DNA of 64,000 nucleotides. It comes from Sphingomonas sp. Ag1. Its GTDB lineage: Bacteria > Pseudomonadota > Alphaproteobacteria > Sphingomonadales > Sphingomonadaceae. Both the position numbers and the translations under genes were made by a program. Below are positions 1 through 7,662 of this stretch, piece after piece. Numbering within the stretch: the first letter of the stretch is position 1; each line of letters starts with the position of its first letter. The notes under the pieces were generated by a model. The model saw nothing but the letters and a program-made list of their open reading frames with translations. It was not told where the DNA came from and ran no database searches. The stretch lies in assembly GCF_000980895.1 (NCBI RefSeq), contig NZ_LAZX01000089.1, positions 62,001-126,000 of the forward strand, given 5' to 3'.

Positions 1-58
1 CATTGTCCGCGTCGATCAGGAGGGCGATGTTGCGGGTGGGGGTGTCGTCGGTCGCCAT
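1..58 (-). CDS. NYN-domain protein, N-terminal fragment
   Basis: Only the first 19 codons are inside the window; the gene reads leftward off the edge from an ATG at 56-58. The encoded start ends in IALLIDADN, which is the first strand of the NYN (LabA/DUF88-type) nuclease fold, where the aspartates belong to the metal-binding site. Members are predicted PIN-like ribonucleases, often followed by an OST-HTH domain. That part is not visible here, so the family call rests on one motif. Confidence 0.65.
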   Translation of the reverse strand, partial: MATDDTPTRNIALLIDADN

Positions 59-124
59 GGGTCAAGCCATCGGCGCTCCATCCGCCCGCGTCAATCGCCC
101 CCGGTTCGTTGATGGACGCAGCGT

Positions 125-364
125 TCAGCCACCCACGGGTCGCGAGCTGCGGAACGCCTGATCGGCGTCGATATCCGCCTGCTTGGTCAGCGGGGTCGAA
201 CCGTCGGGATCATCCACCTGCTTCAGGTCAGCGCGCGAGCCGAGGTCGCGGGCCAGCGCGCCGCCGCTGGTGCCGGCCTGTGCGTCACCCGCGGGGATCA
301 TGCCTTCGATCACATCCTTGTCGTCATGATCGCGGGCGCTGGTGGTGCGGGGGTTCTCTGCCAT
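125..364 (-). CDS. small hydrophilic hypothetical protein
   Basis: This gene encodes 79 residues rich in Asp, Arg, Gly and Thr, with no membrane segment, signal peptide or cysteine. The ATG is preceded at good spacing by a purine-rich GGAG stretch (complement of 369-374). It lies between the NYN-domain gene and greB, all on the minus strand. I do not recognise a function. The composition (many D, S, G and P) suggests a disordered protein of the kind found as small conserved hypotheticals in sphingomonads; that is an impression, not a match. Confidence 0.6.
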   Translation of the reverse strand: MAENPRTTSARDHDDKDVIEGMIPAGDAQAGTSGGALARDLGSRADLKQVDDPDGSTPLTKQADIDADQAFRSSRPVGG

Positions 365-417
365 TGTTACTCTCCTTCACTGCGTGGAAGAACGAGTGGG
401 CAGGGTGCCGAGTTTCG

Positions 418-900
418 TCAGGCGTCCGGATAAGCGATGGCGATCACTTCATATTCCTTCTCGCCCGCGGGCAGCGTGACGCGGCGCAGATCGCCGACCG
501 CTGCGCCGCGCAGCGCGCGGGCGAGCGGGGCATTCCAGCCGATCAGCCCCTTGCCGGCATCCGCCTCGTCATCGCCGACAATGGTGAGTTCGCGGTGATT
601 GTCGTCCTCGTCGGCGATCGTAATGCTGGCGCCGAAATAGACGCGGGTGCGATCAGGCGCCTGCGCAGGATCGACCACCTTGGCGGCCTTCATGCGGCGC
701 GACAGGAAGCCCAGCCGGCGATCAATCTCGCGCAGCCGCTTGCGGCCGTAGATATAGTCGCCGTTTTCCGAGCGGTCGCCATTGCCGGCGGCCCAGGCGA
801 TCGTCTCGACCAGCGCCGGCCGCTCCTTGGCGAACAGCTGGTCGTATTCTGCGCGCAACGTCGCATAGCCGGCGGGGGTGATGTAGTTCGGGCGATCCAT
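418..900 (-). CDS. greB: transcription elongation factor GreB
   Basis: GreB rescues backtracked RNA polymerase by stimulating transcript cleavage through the secondary channel. The 160-residue length fits the family. Residues 1-75 are the coiled-coil finger, with the acidic tip in NGDRSENGDY (the D and E that hold the catalytic magnesium). The second half is the FKBP-like globular domain, with the R-V-Y-F-G-A strand and the P-L-A-R-A-L-x-G segment typical of GreB rather than GreA. It stands alone on the minus strand downstream of the lytic transglycosylase gene and could be read with it. Confidence 0.9.
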   Translation of the reverse strand: MDRPNYITPAGYATLRAEYDQLFAKERPALVETIAWAAGNGDRSENGDYIYGRKRLREIDRRLGFLSRRMKAAKVVDPAQAPDRTRVYFGASITIADEDDNHRELTIVGDDEADAGKGLIGWNAPLARALRGAAVGDLRRVTLPAGEKEYEVIAIAYPDA

Positions 901-971
901 CGCGGCGTCTTAGCCAAGCCGCAGCGGATCCGCGACCTTCCCGTCGCGTGGCGAGGGAAGGTCGCGATGCG

Positions 972-2990
972 TCAGCCGGTGCGATTGCGGCCGAGATACC
1001 AGCTGAGGTTGGCGGGGCCACGGCTCTTGGCGCGCGGCGGGTTCATGAGGTCATACACCACGGCGTTTTCCAGTACGCGCTGCACATAGTTGCGCGTTTC
1101 GCCGTAGGGGATCGCCTCGATCCATTCGACCATGTCGATCGCCCCGGTGCGCGGATCGCCATTGGCGCGCAGCCACTTGTTCACGTTGCCCGGCCCGGCG
1201 TTATACGCCGCGATCGCCAGCGGATAGCTGCCGTAGATGCCGAAGATGCGCTGAAAATAGCTGGAGCCGAGCTGCGTGTTGTAGCCGGTGTCGGTCAGCA
1301 GGCGGCCGGCGTCATAGGGCAGCCCCATTTTGCCCGCCTGTTCGCGCGCCGTGCCCGGCATCAGCTGCATCAGCCCGCGCGCACCGGCCGAGGAGATGGC
1401 GGCGCGGTCGAACTGGCTTTCCTGCCGCGCGATGGCGTGGATCATCGTCCACTGGCTGTCATAGCCCGAAGGCACCGACACGGTGGGGAAGGCGATCGCG
1501 CTATATTCGGTCTGGTCGTTCTGCATCGCCTTTCGCCCGACGATCACCGCCAGGTCGGGGCGACGGATGGAGCGGGAGAGTTCCTCCGCCAGGAAATGCT
1601 CGGCATCGGTCTCGACGTCGGCGGCGATGGTGCGGACGAAAGCGGTCTGATCCTGGTACTGGCCAATAGTGCCCAGAAGCTGCGCGGCGCGCACCGTTTC
1701 GCGGCCGAAGAATGCCTGGCGGGCGGCCGGATCGATGGCGGGGGAGGCCACGTCGCGCGGGGCGGTCAGCGGGCGGCGAAGGTGCTCGAGCGCCAACTGG
1801 CCGTAGAATTGATCGCGATATCCAGCGGCGCGGTTGAAGAAAGCGCTGGCATCGGCGCTGCGACCGGCGGCCTCGGCGGCGCGGCCGGCCCAGTAAAAGC
1901 CCTTGGCGCGGGTCTGCGGCGACTGGCTGCCCCGGCCATAGCGATCGAACATCGTCATCGCGTCAGCCGGGCGGTTCAATTGCTTCAGCGCCGTCTGGCC
2001 AGCCAGCCAGACGAGGCTCGTGTAATCGTCCCGCTCGCCATAGGGCTTCTTCGACACGTCAGTGCCGGCGGGATAGGCGTCGTCGACCTGCCGCGCGATG
2101 TCATAGGCGAGCTGATACTGCCCATCGGCGGCCGCGGCGCGCGCATTGGTCAGCAGCACCTCGTAGAATTTCTCGACATTGCCGGGCAGGGCGATTCCGG
2201 GCCGGCGGGTGCGGGCGAGCCACGACCGCGCGCTGGCGCTGGCGCCGCTGTTGCGCAGCCATACGGCCTTGTCGGCGATATAGCCTGCGTCCGACGCGCC
2301 CGCGGCGTCATTGGCGGCGGCGAGCGCAGAGGCATTCTCCGCCTTGGTGCGGAACGCCAGCCGCGCCTCGAACAGCGGGCGGCTGGTAGGGGAGGTCAGC
2401 GCGATCTGCCGAGCAGCGATGCTGGTCGATCCCTGCCACAACAGCGCGTCCATCCGCGCGTCATGATCCTCGGGCCGGAGGGCGCCGGCAAAGCTGGTGA
2501 GGATCGTCGATTCATCGGTCGGCGTCAGCGCGCCGCGCCGCCATGCATTGCGCGCAGCCTCATAGGCCTCAGCCATCGCTCCCGTCGCCTGAAGCGCCTT
2601 CGCCTGCGCCACGGCGCCCGCCGTGGTCAGCGGGGGATAGCGGCGGAAAAAGGCGACGACATTCGCGGGCGCGGCATAGCCGTTGCTGGCCTGCCGCTCC
2701 GCCGCGCGGCGATTGGCGGCCTCGTTCGGCCAGCCGGGATGCGCCATCACGAAGCTGGCGTAGCTGTCGAACGGCAACCCGTCGGTCTGCTGCAACGCGC
2801 GCCATTGCGCGAGCGCGGCAGCGAGATCGGCGTTGTTCGTTACCTGCGCCATGGCGGCAGGCTGCGACTGCGCCAGTGCGTTGGCTGCCCGCGTGCGTGC
2901 AGCATCGTCCTGCCCCTGAGCGACGACCAGCGCCGCGCCCAACCCTATTCCCAGTGCGATCAATGCCCCTGCCCTCAAACCAGTCACCAT
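972..2990 (-). CDS. slt: soluble lytic murein transglycosylase
   Basis: This periplasmic enzyme cleaves the MurNAc-GlcNAc bond of peptidoglycan, leaving 1,6-anhydro ends. I chose the ATG at 2988-2990 (672 residues) because it is followed directly by a signal peptide with a hydrophobic core, GALIALGIGLGAALVVA. A longer frame to 3047 would overlap the dapA leader. Residues about 30-500 are the alpha-helical superhelix (U and L domains). The C-terminal goose-lysozyme-like SLT domain has the catalytic glutamate in ARQESQF, then GLMQLMPGTA and AAYNAGPGNV. It is divergent from dapA, with a shared promoter region of about 75 bp. Confidence 0.92.
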   Translation of the reverse strand: MVTGLRAGALIALGIGLGAALVVAQGQDDAARTRAANALAQSQPAAMAQVTNNADLAAALAQWRALQQTDGLPFDSYASFVMAHPGWPNEAANRRAAERQASNGYAAPANVVAFFRRYPPLTTAGAVAQAKALQATGAMAEAYEAARNAWRRGALTPTDESTILTSFAGALRPEDHDARMDALLWQGSTSIAARQIALTSPTSRPLFEARLAFRTKAENASALAAANDAAGASDAGYIADKAVWLRNSGASASARSWLARTRRPGIALPGNVEKFYEVLLTNARAAAADGQYQLAYDIARQVDDAYPAGTDVSKKPYGERDDYTSLVWLAGQTALKQLNRPADAMTMFDRYGRGSQSPQTRAKGFYWAGRAAEAAGRSADASAFFNRAAGYRDQFYGQLALEHLRRPLTAPRDVASPAIDPAARQAFFGRETVRAAQLLGTIGQYQDQTAFVRTIAADVETDAEHFLAEELSRSIRRPDLAVIVGRKAMQNDQTEYSAIAFPTVSVPSGYDSQWTMIHAIARQESQFDRAAISSAGARGLMQLMPGTAREQAGKMGLPYDAGRLLTDTGYNTQLGSSYFQRIFGIYGSYPLAIAAYNAGPGNVNKWLRANGDPRTGAIDMVEWIEAIPYGETRNYVQRVLENAVVYDLMNPPRAKSRGPANLSWYLGRNRTG

Positions 2991-3066
2991 TGTGGACAGA
3001 ATAGCCGGCTCACCCGTATCTGTCCTGAACGACCCAACGCACCACAATCCGTTTCAGGAGCAACAC

Positions 3067-3942
3067 ATGTTTTTCGGATCGATTCCGGCGCTCGTCACGC
3101 CGTTCGAAGCCGACGGCCGCTTCGTCGAGCGCGCCTATCGCGATCTGATCGAATGGCAGATCAGCGAGGGTTCCAACGCGCTTGTCCCCTGCGGGACGAC
3201 CGGCGAGGCCGCGACGCTGGCCAAAGACGAGCATTTCGCGATCGTGAAGGTGTGCGTCGATCAGGTGCGCGGGCGCGTGCCGGTGATCGCCGGTGCCGGA
3301 TCCAACGACACGCGCGTCGCGGCGGCGAATATCGCGGCGGCCAAGGAGGCGGGGGCGGATGCCGCGTTGATGGTGCCGCCTTATTACAACCGACCCTCGC
3401 AGGACGGCATTTTCCAGCATTTCGCCGCGCTGGCGCCAAGCTCGCCGCTGCCGATCGTGCTGTACAACGTGCCGGGCCGCACGGTGACCGACATCCAGCC
3501 GGAAACGCTGATCCGTATCGTGGAGGCGTTTCCCAAGGTGTTCGTTGGGGTCAAGGATGCATCGGGCGTGCTCCAGCGTGTGTCGCAGCATCGCGCGGCG
3601 CTGGGCGAGGGGTTCAGCCAACTGTCCGGCAATGACGATCTGGCGCTGGCATTCAACGCCATGGGCGGGGTGGGGTGCATTTCTGTCACCGCCAATGTCG
3701 CGCCCCGGCTGTGCGCCGATTTCCAGGCGGCGGGCACGGGGGTCGAGGCGCTGGCGCTGCACGATCGTTTGTTCGCGCTTCATACCGCGCTGTTCACCGA
3801 TGCCTCTCCCGGGCCGGTGAAATATGCCATGAGCCGTGTCCGCCCTGATTTCCCGCAGGGACTTCGCCTGCCAATGACGTGGCCGAACGAGGCGAGCCGC
3901 GCCGCGGTCGACACTGGGCTGGAGCGCGCTGGCCTGCTCTGA
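3067..3942 (+). CDS. dapA: 4-hydroxy-tetrahydrodipicolinate synthase
   Basis: DapA condenses pyruvate with aspartate semialdehyde, the first committed step to diaminopimelate and lysine. The ATG at 3067 follows AGGAG at good spacing and gives 291 residues, the usual length. Thr44 and Thr45 lie in PCGTTGEAAT, the tyrosine of the catalytic triad is in VLYNVPGRT (near 133), and the Schiff-base lysine is in FVGVKDASG (near 161). The family signature runs through the fourth strand. It faces slt and precedes smpB, a common arrangement in alphaproteobacteria. Confidence 0.95.
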   Translation: MFFGSIPALVTPFEADGRFVERAYRDLIEWQISEGSNALVPCGTTGEAATLAKDEHFAIVKVCVDQVRGRVPVIAGAGSNDTRVAAANIAAAKEAGADAALMVPPYYNRPSQDGIFQHFAALAPSSPLPIVLYNVPGRTVTDIQPETLIRIVEAFPKVFVGVKDASGVLQRVSQHRAALGEGFSQLSGNDDLALAFNAMGGVGCISVTANVAPRLCADFQAAGTGVEALALHDRLFALHTALFTDASPGPVKYAMSRVRPDFPQGLRLPMTWPNEASRAAVDTGLERAGLL

Positions 3943-4028
3943 TCGCGCCATCGTGGACGCATCGGCTAAGCGCTCTTAATCCCGCCGCATTCTCCCCGCA
4001 CGTTCCCGAACGAACAGGGGAGAAAGCG

Positions 4029-4349
4029 GTGGCGGCTTGGTTGATGCTGACCGTGCAGGCAGTTGCCGGACCGCCGGCCCCGGTCGCCCGCGCGCCCGTG
4101 GAACGCCCATGCCCGGTCGCCAAGCCCGGGGAAGAGATCATCGTCTGCGGCCGGTCAGGCGATGCCTTCCGATTGAAGCCGATGCCGGATCGCTACGCGC
4201 CCGAACGCGCCCCGCCCAAGGCAGAAACCGCGATTAACGGGGTCGGGACGCTTGCCGCGGAAGCAGAGCGGGCGGCGGATGCGCAGGGGGCGCCGATCAA
4301 TCGCGCGATGATCCGCCTCCGCGTTCCGATCGGCACCGTCAAACGCTGA
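4029..4349 (+). CDS. sphingomonad-type small secreted hypothetical
   Basis: I take the GTG at 4029 because AGGGGAGA sits about 6 bases upstream; this gives 106 residues. The first 14 residues (AAWLMLTVQAVAG) are a short hydrophobic signal-like segment. The mature part contains C-P-V-A-K-P-G-E-E-I-I-V-C-G-R, a two-cysteine motif seen again and again in short exported sphingomonad proteins of unknown role, then a basic Pro-rich tail. The gene lies between dapA and smpB on the same strand and could be cotranscribed. The function is unknown. Confidence 0.6.
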   Translation: MAAWLMLTVQAVAGPPAPVARAPVERPCPVAKPGEEIIVCGRSGDAFRLKPMPDRYAPERAPPKAETAINGVGTLAAEAERAADAQGAPINRAMIRLRVPIGTVKR

Positions 4350-4397
4350 TCACGCCGCCTTCCCACGGACGACGCAACGCCCTACATCGCCCCGTCC

Positions 4398-4880
4398 ATG
4401 CCACGTCCCAAACCCGCCATCTTCGACAAGAAGAAGATCGTCGCCGAGAACCGCCGCGCGCGCTTCGATTATTCGATCGACACCACCTATGAGGCCGGGA
4501 TCGTCCTGACCGGCACAGAGGTGAAGAGCCTGCGGTTCGGCGAGGGATCAATCGCGGAAAGCTACGCCGAGGTCAGTGAGGGCGGCGTTTGGCTGGTGAA
4601 TTCGAACATCCCGGAATTCAGCCACGGCAATCGTTTCAACCACGAGCCCAAGCGTCCCCGTAAACTCCTGCTTCACGAGCGCGAAGTTAGAAAGCTTCAC
4701 GGCGCCGTGGCGCGGGAGGGTATGACCCTCGTGCCCCTGATGATCTATTTCAACAGTCAGGGTCGGGCCAAGGTGGAGTTGGCGTTGGCGAAGGGCAGGA
4801 AAGCGCACGACAAGCGTGACGCGATCAAGGAGCGCGACTGGAAGCGCGAGGCCGGCCGCCTCATGCGTGAGCGCGGCTAG
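4398..4880 (+). CDS. smpB: SsrA-binding protein SmpB
   Basis: SmpB binds the tRNA-like part of tmRNA and brings it to stalled ribosomes for trans-translation. The 160-residue protein has the beta-barrel core with [13 protein letters not shown] near residues 33-46 and [11 protein letters not shown] near 68-78. The C-terminal basic tail starts at [16 protein letters not shown]; it mimics the mRNA in the decoding centre. Its TAG stop shares its last base with the GTG start of the next gene, so the two are translationally linked. Confidence 0.95.
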   Translation: MPRPKPAIFDKKKIVAENRRARFDYSIDTTYEAGIVLTGTEVKSLRFGEGSIAESYAEVSEGGVWLVNSNIPEFSHGNRFNHEPKRPRKLLLHEREVRKLHGAVAREGMTLVPLMIYFNSQGRAKVELALAKGRKAHDKRDAIKERDWKREAGRLMRERG

Positions 4881-5464
4881 TGGCCACGCGCAACCCCGGC
4901 ATCTGGCAGCGGTTCACCGGCTGGTGCCATCGCAATTTGCCGACCCGCGAATCGATGGAGGAAAGCCGCCTGCTTCGCCCCGTCGCGCACCGTGTGCTCG
5001 CGCCGCAGCTCTGGCGGTTCACCCGCCGGTCGGTGCCGCGCGGCGTGGCGCTGGGCATGGTGACCGGGATCCTCTTCCCGGTCGCCCAGATCCCTTTTTC
5101 GGCCATGCTGGCGCTGCCGTTTCGCGCCAACATCCCCTCCGCCGCGCTAACGACGTTCATCACCAATCCCGTGACCACGCCGCCGCTGTGGGTGGCGGCC
5201 TATTATATCGGCAAGTGGACGCTGCACCTCGACCGGGCGCTGCCCGGCGATCCGATGCAGGACGCCGCGGTCAACGCCGCGCAATCGGGCTGGATGCAGT
5301 GGCTGATGTCGGATGCGGCGCCAGCGACGGCGCTCGGCCTGTTGATCGTCACCGCGGTGCTGTCGCTGGCAGGCTATGGGCTGTCGATGCTGGGATGGCG
5401 TTTGTGGATCGCGCGCAAGTGGCGGTCCCGTCACATTCGTAACCACGTTGACGAGGCGTCTTGA
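4880..5464 (+). CDS. DUF2062 membrane protein
   Basis: The gene starts with GTG on the last base of the smpB stop codon and encodes 194 residues. The sequence around GVALGMVTGILFPVAQIPFSAMLALPFRANIP, read in parts, and NPVTTPPLWVAAYYIG carries the DUF2062 pattern: a helical pair with an N-P-x-T-x-P-P loop. A third hydrophobic stretch lies near 148-172. The family is found in the inner membrane of many proteobacteria and has no established activity. Overlap with smpB suggests an operon but not a shared function. Confidence 0.85.
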   Translation: MATRNPGIWQRFTGWCHRNLPTRESMEESRLLRPVAHRVLAPQLWRFTRRSVPRGVALGMVTGILFPVAQIPFSAMLALPFRANIPSAALTTFITNPVTTPPLWVAAYYIGKWTLHLDRALPGDPMQDAAVNAAQSGWMQWLMSDAAPATALGLLIVTAVLSLAGYGLSMLGWRLWIARKWRSRHIRNHVDEAS

Positions 5465-5506
5465 GCGGATAAAACGCCGCCTTTCATTCCCTTGAAGGCG
5501 ATTTTG

Positions 5507-7603
5507 ATGCGCTCGTCCCTCCTGGTTGCTGCGATTCTTTCCACCACCGCGGCTGCGGCGATTGCCCAGACCGCGGCGGACACGCCCAAAACGGCCGCCG
5601 CCCCCAGCAAGACGGTGCAGGGACAGCCGGTGCAGGGTCAGCCGGCAGCCGCGAAGGCGAACGGGCCGAAGATCGGGACCTTCGGCTTCGACATGGCCGG
5701 ACGCGACACCAGCGTGCCGCCGGGCGACGATTTCTACCAATATGCCAGCGGCACCTGGGAGAAGAATACGCAAATCCCGGCGGACCGATCGACCTATGGC
5801 ATGTTCCACGTGCTGCAGGACCTGTCGCGCGAACAGACCCGCACGATCTTGGAGGAGCAGCGTCGCCAGCCGGGCAGCAAGTCGGGCGATTTCTACGCGA
5901 GCTTCCTCGACGAGGCGACGGTGAATGCCAAGGGCGTCACGCCCGTCCAGCCGTGGCTGACCGCGATCAAGAACGCGCCGAGCAAGGCGGCGCTGGCTGA
6001 AGAAGCCGGGCGGATGCAGCGCCGCGGCGTCGGCACCCTGTTCGGCATGTACGTCAACCAGGACGACAAGGATCCCGAGACCTATGCCGTGGTGTTCAGC
6101 CAGTCGGGCCTGGGCCTGCCGGACCGTGATTATTACCTGAAGGATGATGCCAAGCTGGCGGCCAACCGGACCGCCTACCAATCGTATCTGACGAAGATGC
6201 TGACGCTGGCGGGTGAGCCGAACGCGGAGGCGCGCGCAGCGGCCGTGGTCGACATGGAAAAGGCGATCGCCGCGGCGCACTGGACCCGCGTCGACAGCCG
6301 GGACGCCGACAAGGTCTATAACAAGCTGACGTTCGAGGAGCTGAACGCCCGTGCGCCGGGCTATGACTGGGCGCAGTATTTCGAAGGCGCGGGCATTCCC
6401 ACGGATGCGCCGATGCTGGTGTCGCAGCCGTCCGCCTTTACCGGTGAGGCGAAGGTGTGGGCGGAAACGCCGCTGCCGGTGCTGAAGGACCATCTGCTGC
6501 TGCGCACATTGTCCAGCTATGCGCGTTTCCTGCCGAAGGAGTTCGACGACACCCGCTTCGCCTTTTACGGCACCGAGCTGACCGGCGCGCCCGAACAGCA
6601 GGCGCGGTGGAAGCGCGGCGTCGATCTGGCGAGCGAGCATCTGGGGGAGGATCTCGGCAAGGCGTATGTCGCCCGATACTTCCCGCCGGAATCGAAGGCC
6701 GCGGCCGACGAGCTGGTGCGCAACGTCATCGCGTCGATGGGGGAGCGCCTGAAGAAGCTGGAATGGATGGCGCCCGAGACGAAGCAGAAGGCGCTGGCGA
6801 AGCTCGCCGCCTTCACGCCGAAGATCGGCTATCCCGACAGCTGGCGCGACTATACCGCGCTGGAGATCCGCCGCGACGATCTGGTCGGCAATGTCGCGCG
6901 CGCCAATGAGTTCGAGTTCCAGCGCAACATCGACAAGCTGGGCAAGCCCATCGATCGGGGCGAGTGGTTCATGACCCCGATGACGATCAACGCCTATGCC
7001 AATCCGACGATGAACGAGATCGTCTTCCCGGCGGCGATCCTGCAGCCGCCGTTCTTCGATCCGAAGGCTGACCCGGCAATCAATTACGGCGGGATCGGCG
7101 CCGTGATCGGCCATGAAATCAGCCACCATTTCGACGATCAGGGCCGCAAATATGATGTGAACGGCAAGCTGACCGATTGGTGGACCGAGAAGGACGTCGC
7201 GCAGTTCAAGACCTTCACCGACCGCCTCGTGGCGCAATATGACGCTTATGAGCCGCTGCCCGGCCAGCACGTGCAGGGCGCCCTGACCCTGGGCGAGAAC
7301 ATTGCCGACCTCGCTGGGCTGGTCGTCGCGCATGACGCCTACCGCCTGTCGCTGGGCGGCAAGAAGGCGCCGGTGATCGACGGCACGACGGGCGATCAGC
7401 GTTTCTATCTGGGCTGGGGCCAGGTGTGGCGGACCAAGTATCGCGAGCCGATCCTGCGCCAGATCCTGCTGTCCGATCCGCACGCGCCCGGGATGCAGCG
7501 CGCGAACATCGTCCGCAATCTCGATGCCTGGTATGATACGTTCGGCGTCCGCCCGGGCCAGAAGCTGTACCTGACGAACGAGCAGCGCATCCGGATCTGG
7601 TGA
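5507..7603 (+). CDS. M13 family zinc metallopeptidase (neprilysin-like)
   Basis: This is a secreted endopeptidase of the neprilysin/PepO family. From the ATG at 5507 it is 698 residues with a signal peptide (LLVAAILSTTAAAAIAQ) and a low-complexity linker to about residue 60. A TTG five codons upstream is also possible. The zinc motif HEISHHFD is at residues about 536-543, the third ligand and its partner are in GENIADLAG at about 596-604, and the substrate-binding NAYANPTMNE motif precedes them. The length matches full M13 enzymes, so both lobes are present. In alphaproteobacteria such proteins are periplasmic or surface exposed. Confidence 0.92.
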   Translation: MRSSLLVAAILSTTAAAAIAQTAADTPKTAAAPSKTVQGQPVQGQPAAAKANGPKIGTFGFDMAGRDTSVPPGDDFYQYASGTWEKNTQIPADRSTYGMFHVLQDLSREQTRTILEEQRRQPGSKSGDFYASFLDEATVNAKGVTPVQPWLTAIKNAPSKAALAEEAGRMQRRGVGTLFGMYVNQDDKDPETYAVVFSQSGLGLPDRDYYLKDDAKLAANRTAYQSYLTKMLTLAGEPNAEARAAAVVDMEKAIAAAHWTRVDSRDADKVYNKLTFEELNARAPGYDWAQYFEGAGIPTDAPMLVSQPSAFTGEAKVWAETPLPVLKDHLLLRTLSSYARFLPKEFDDTRFAFYGTELTGAPEQQARWKRGVDLASEHLGEDLGKAYVARYFPPESKAAADELVRNVIASMGERLKKLEWMAPETKQKALAKLAAFTPKIGYPDSWRDYTALEIRRDDLVGNVARANEFEFQRNIDKLGKPIDRGEWFMTPMTINAYANPTMNEIVFPAAILQPPFFDPKADPAINYGGIGAVIGHEISHHFDDQGRKYDVNGKLTDWWTEKDVAQFKTFTDRLVAQYDAYEPLPGQHVQGALTLGENIADLAGLVVAHDAYRLSLGGKKAPVIDGTTGDQRFYLGWGQVWRTKYREPILRQILLSDPHAPGMQRANIVRNLDAWYDTFGVRPGQKLYLTNEQRIRIW

Positions 7604-7662
7604 CGCGATGCCCGCCGCGCGCTGCTTGACGCGGCCGCGGCGGGGATTGAAGGGTTGCCGGA

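Noticed and set aside
948..3635. 895-codon plus-strand frame opposite the lytic transglycosylase and over dapA
   Set aside because: It is a mirror of slt and overlaps dapA in another frame; no motif or plausible start.
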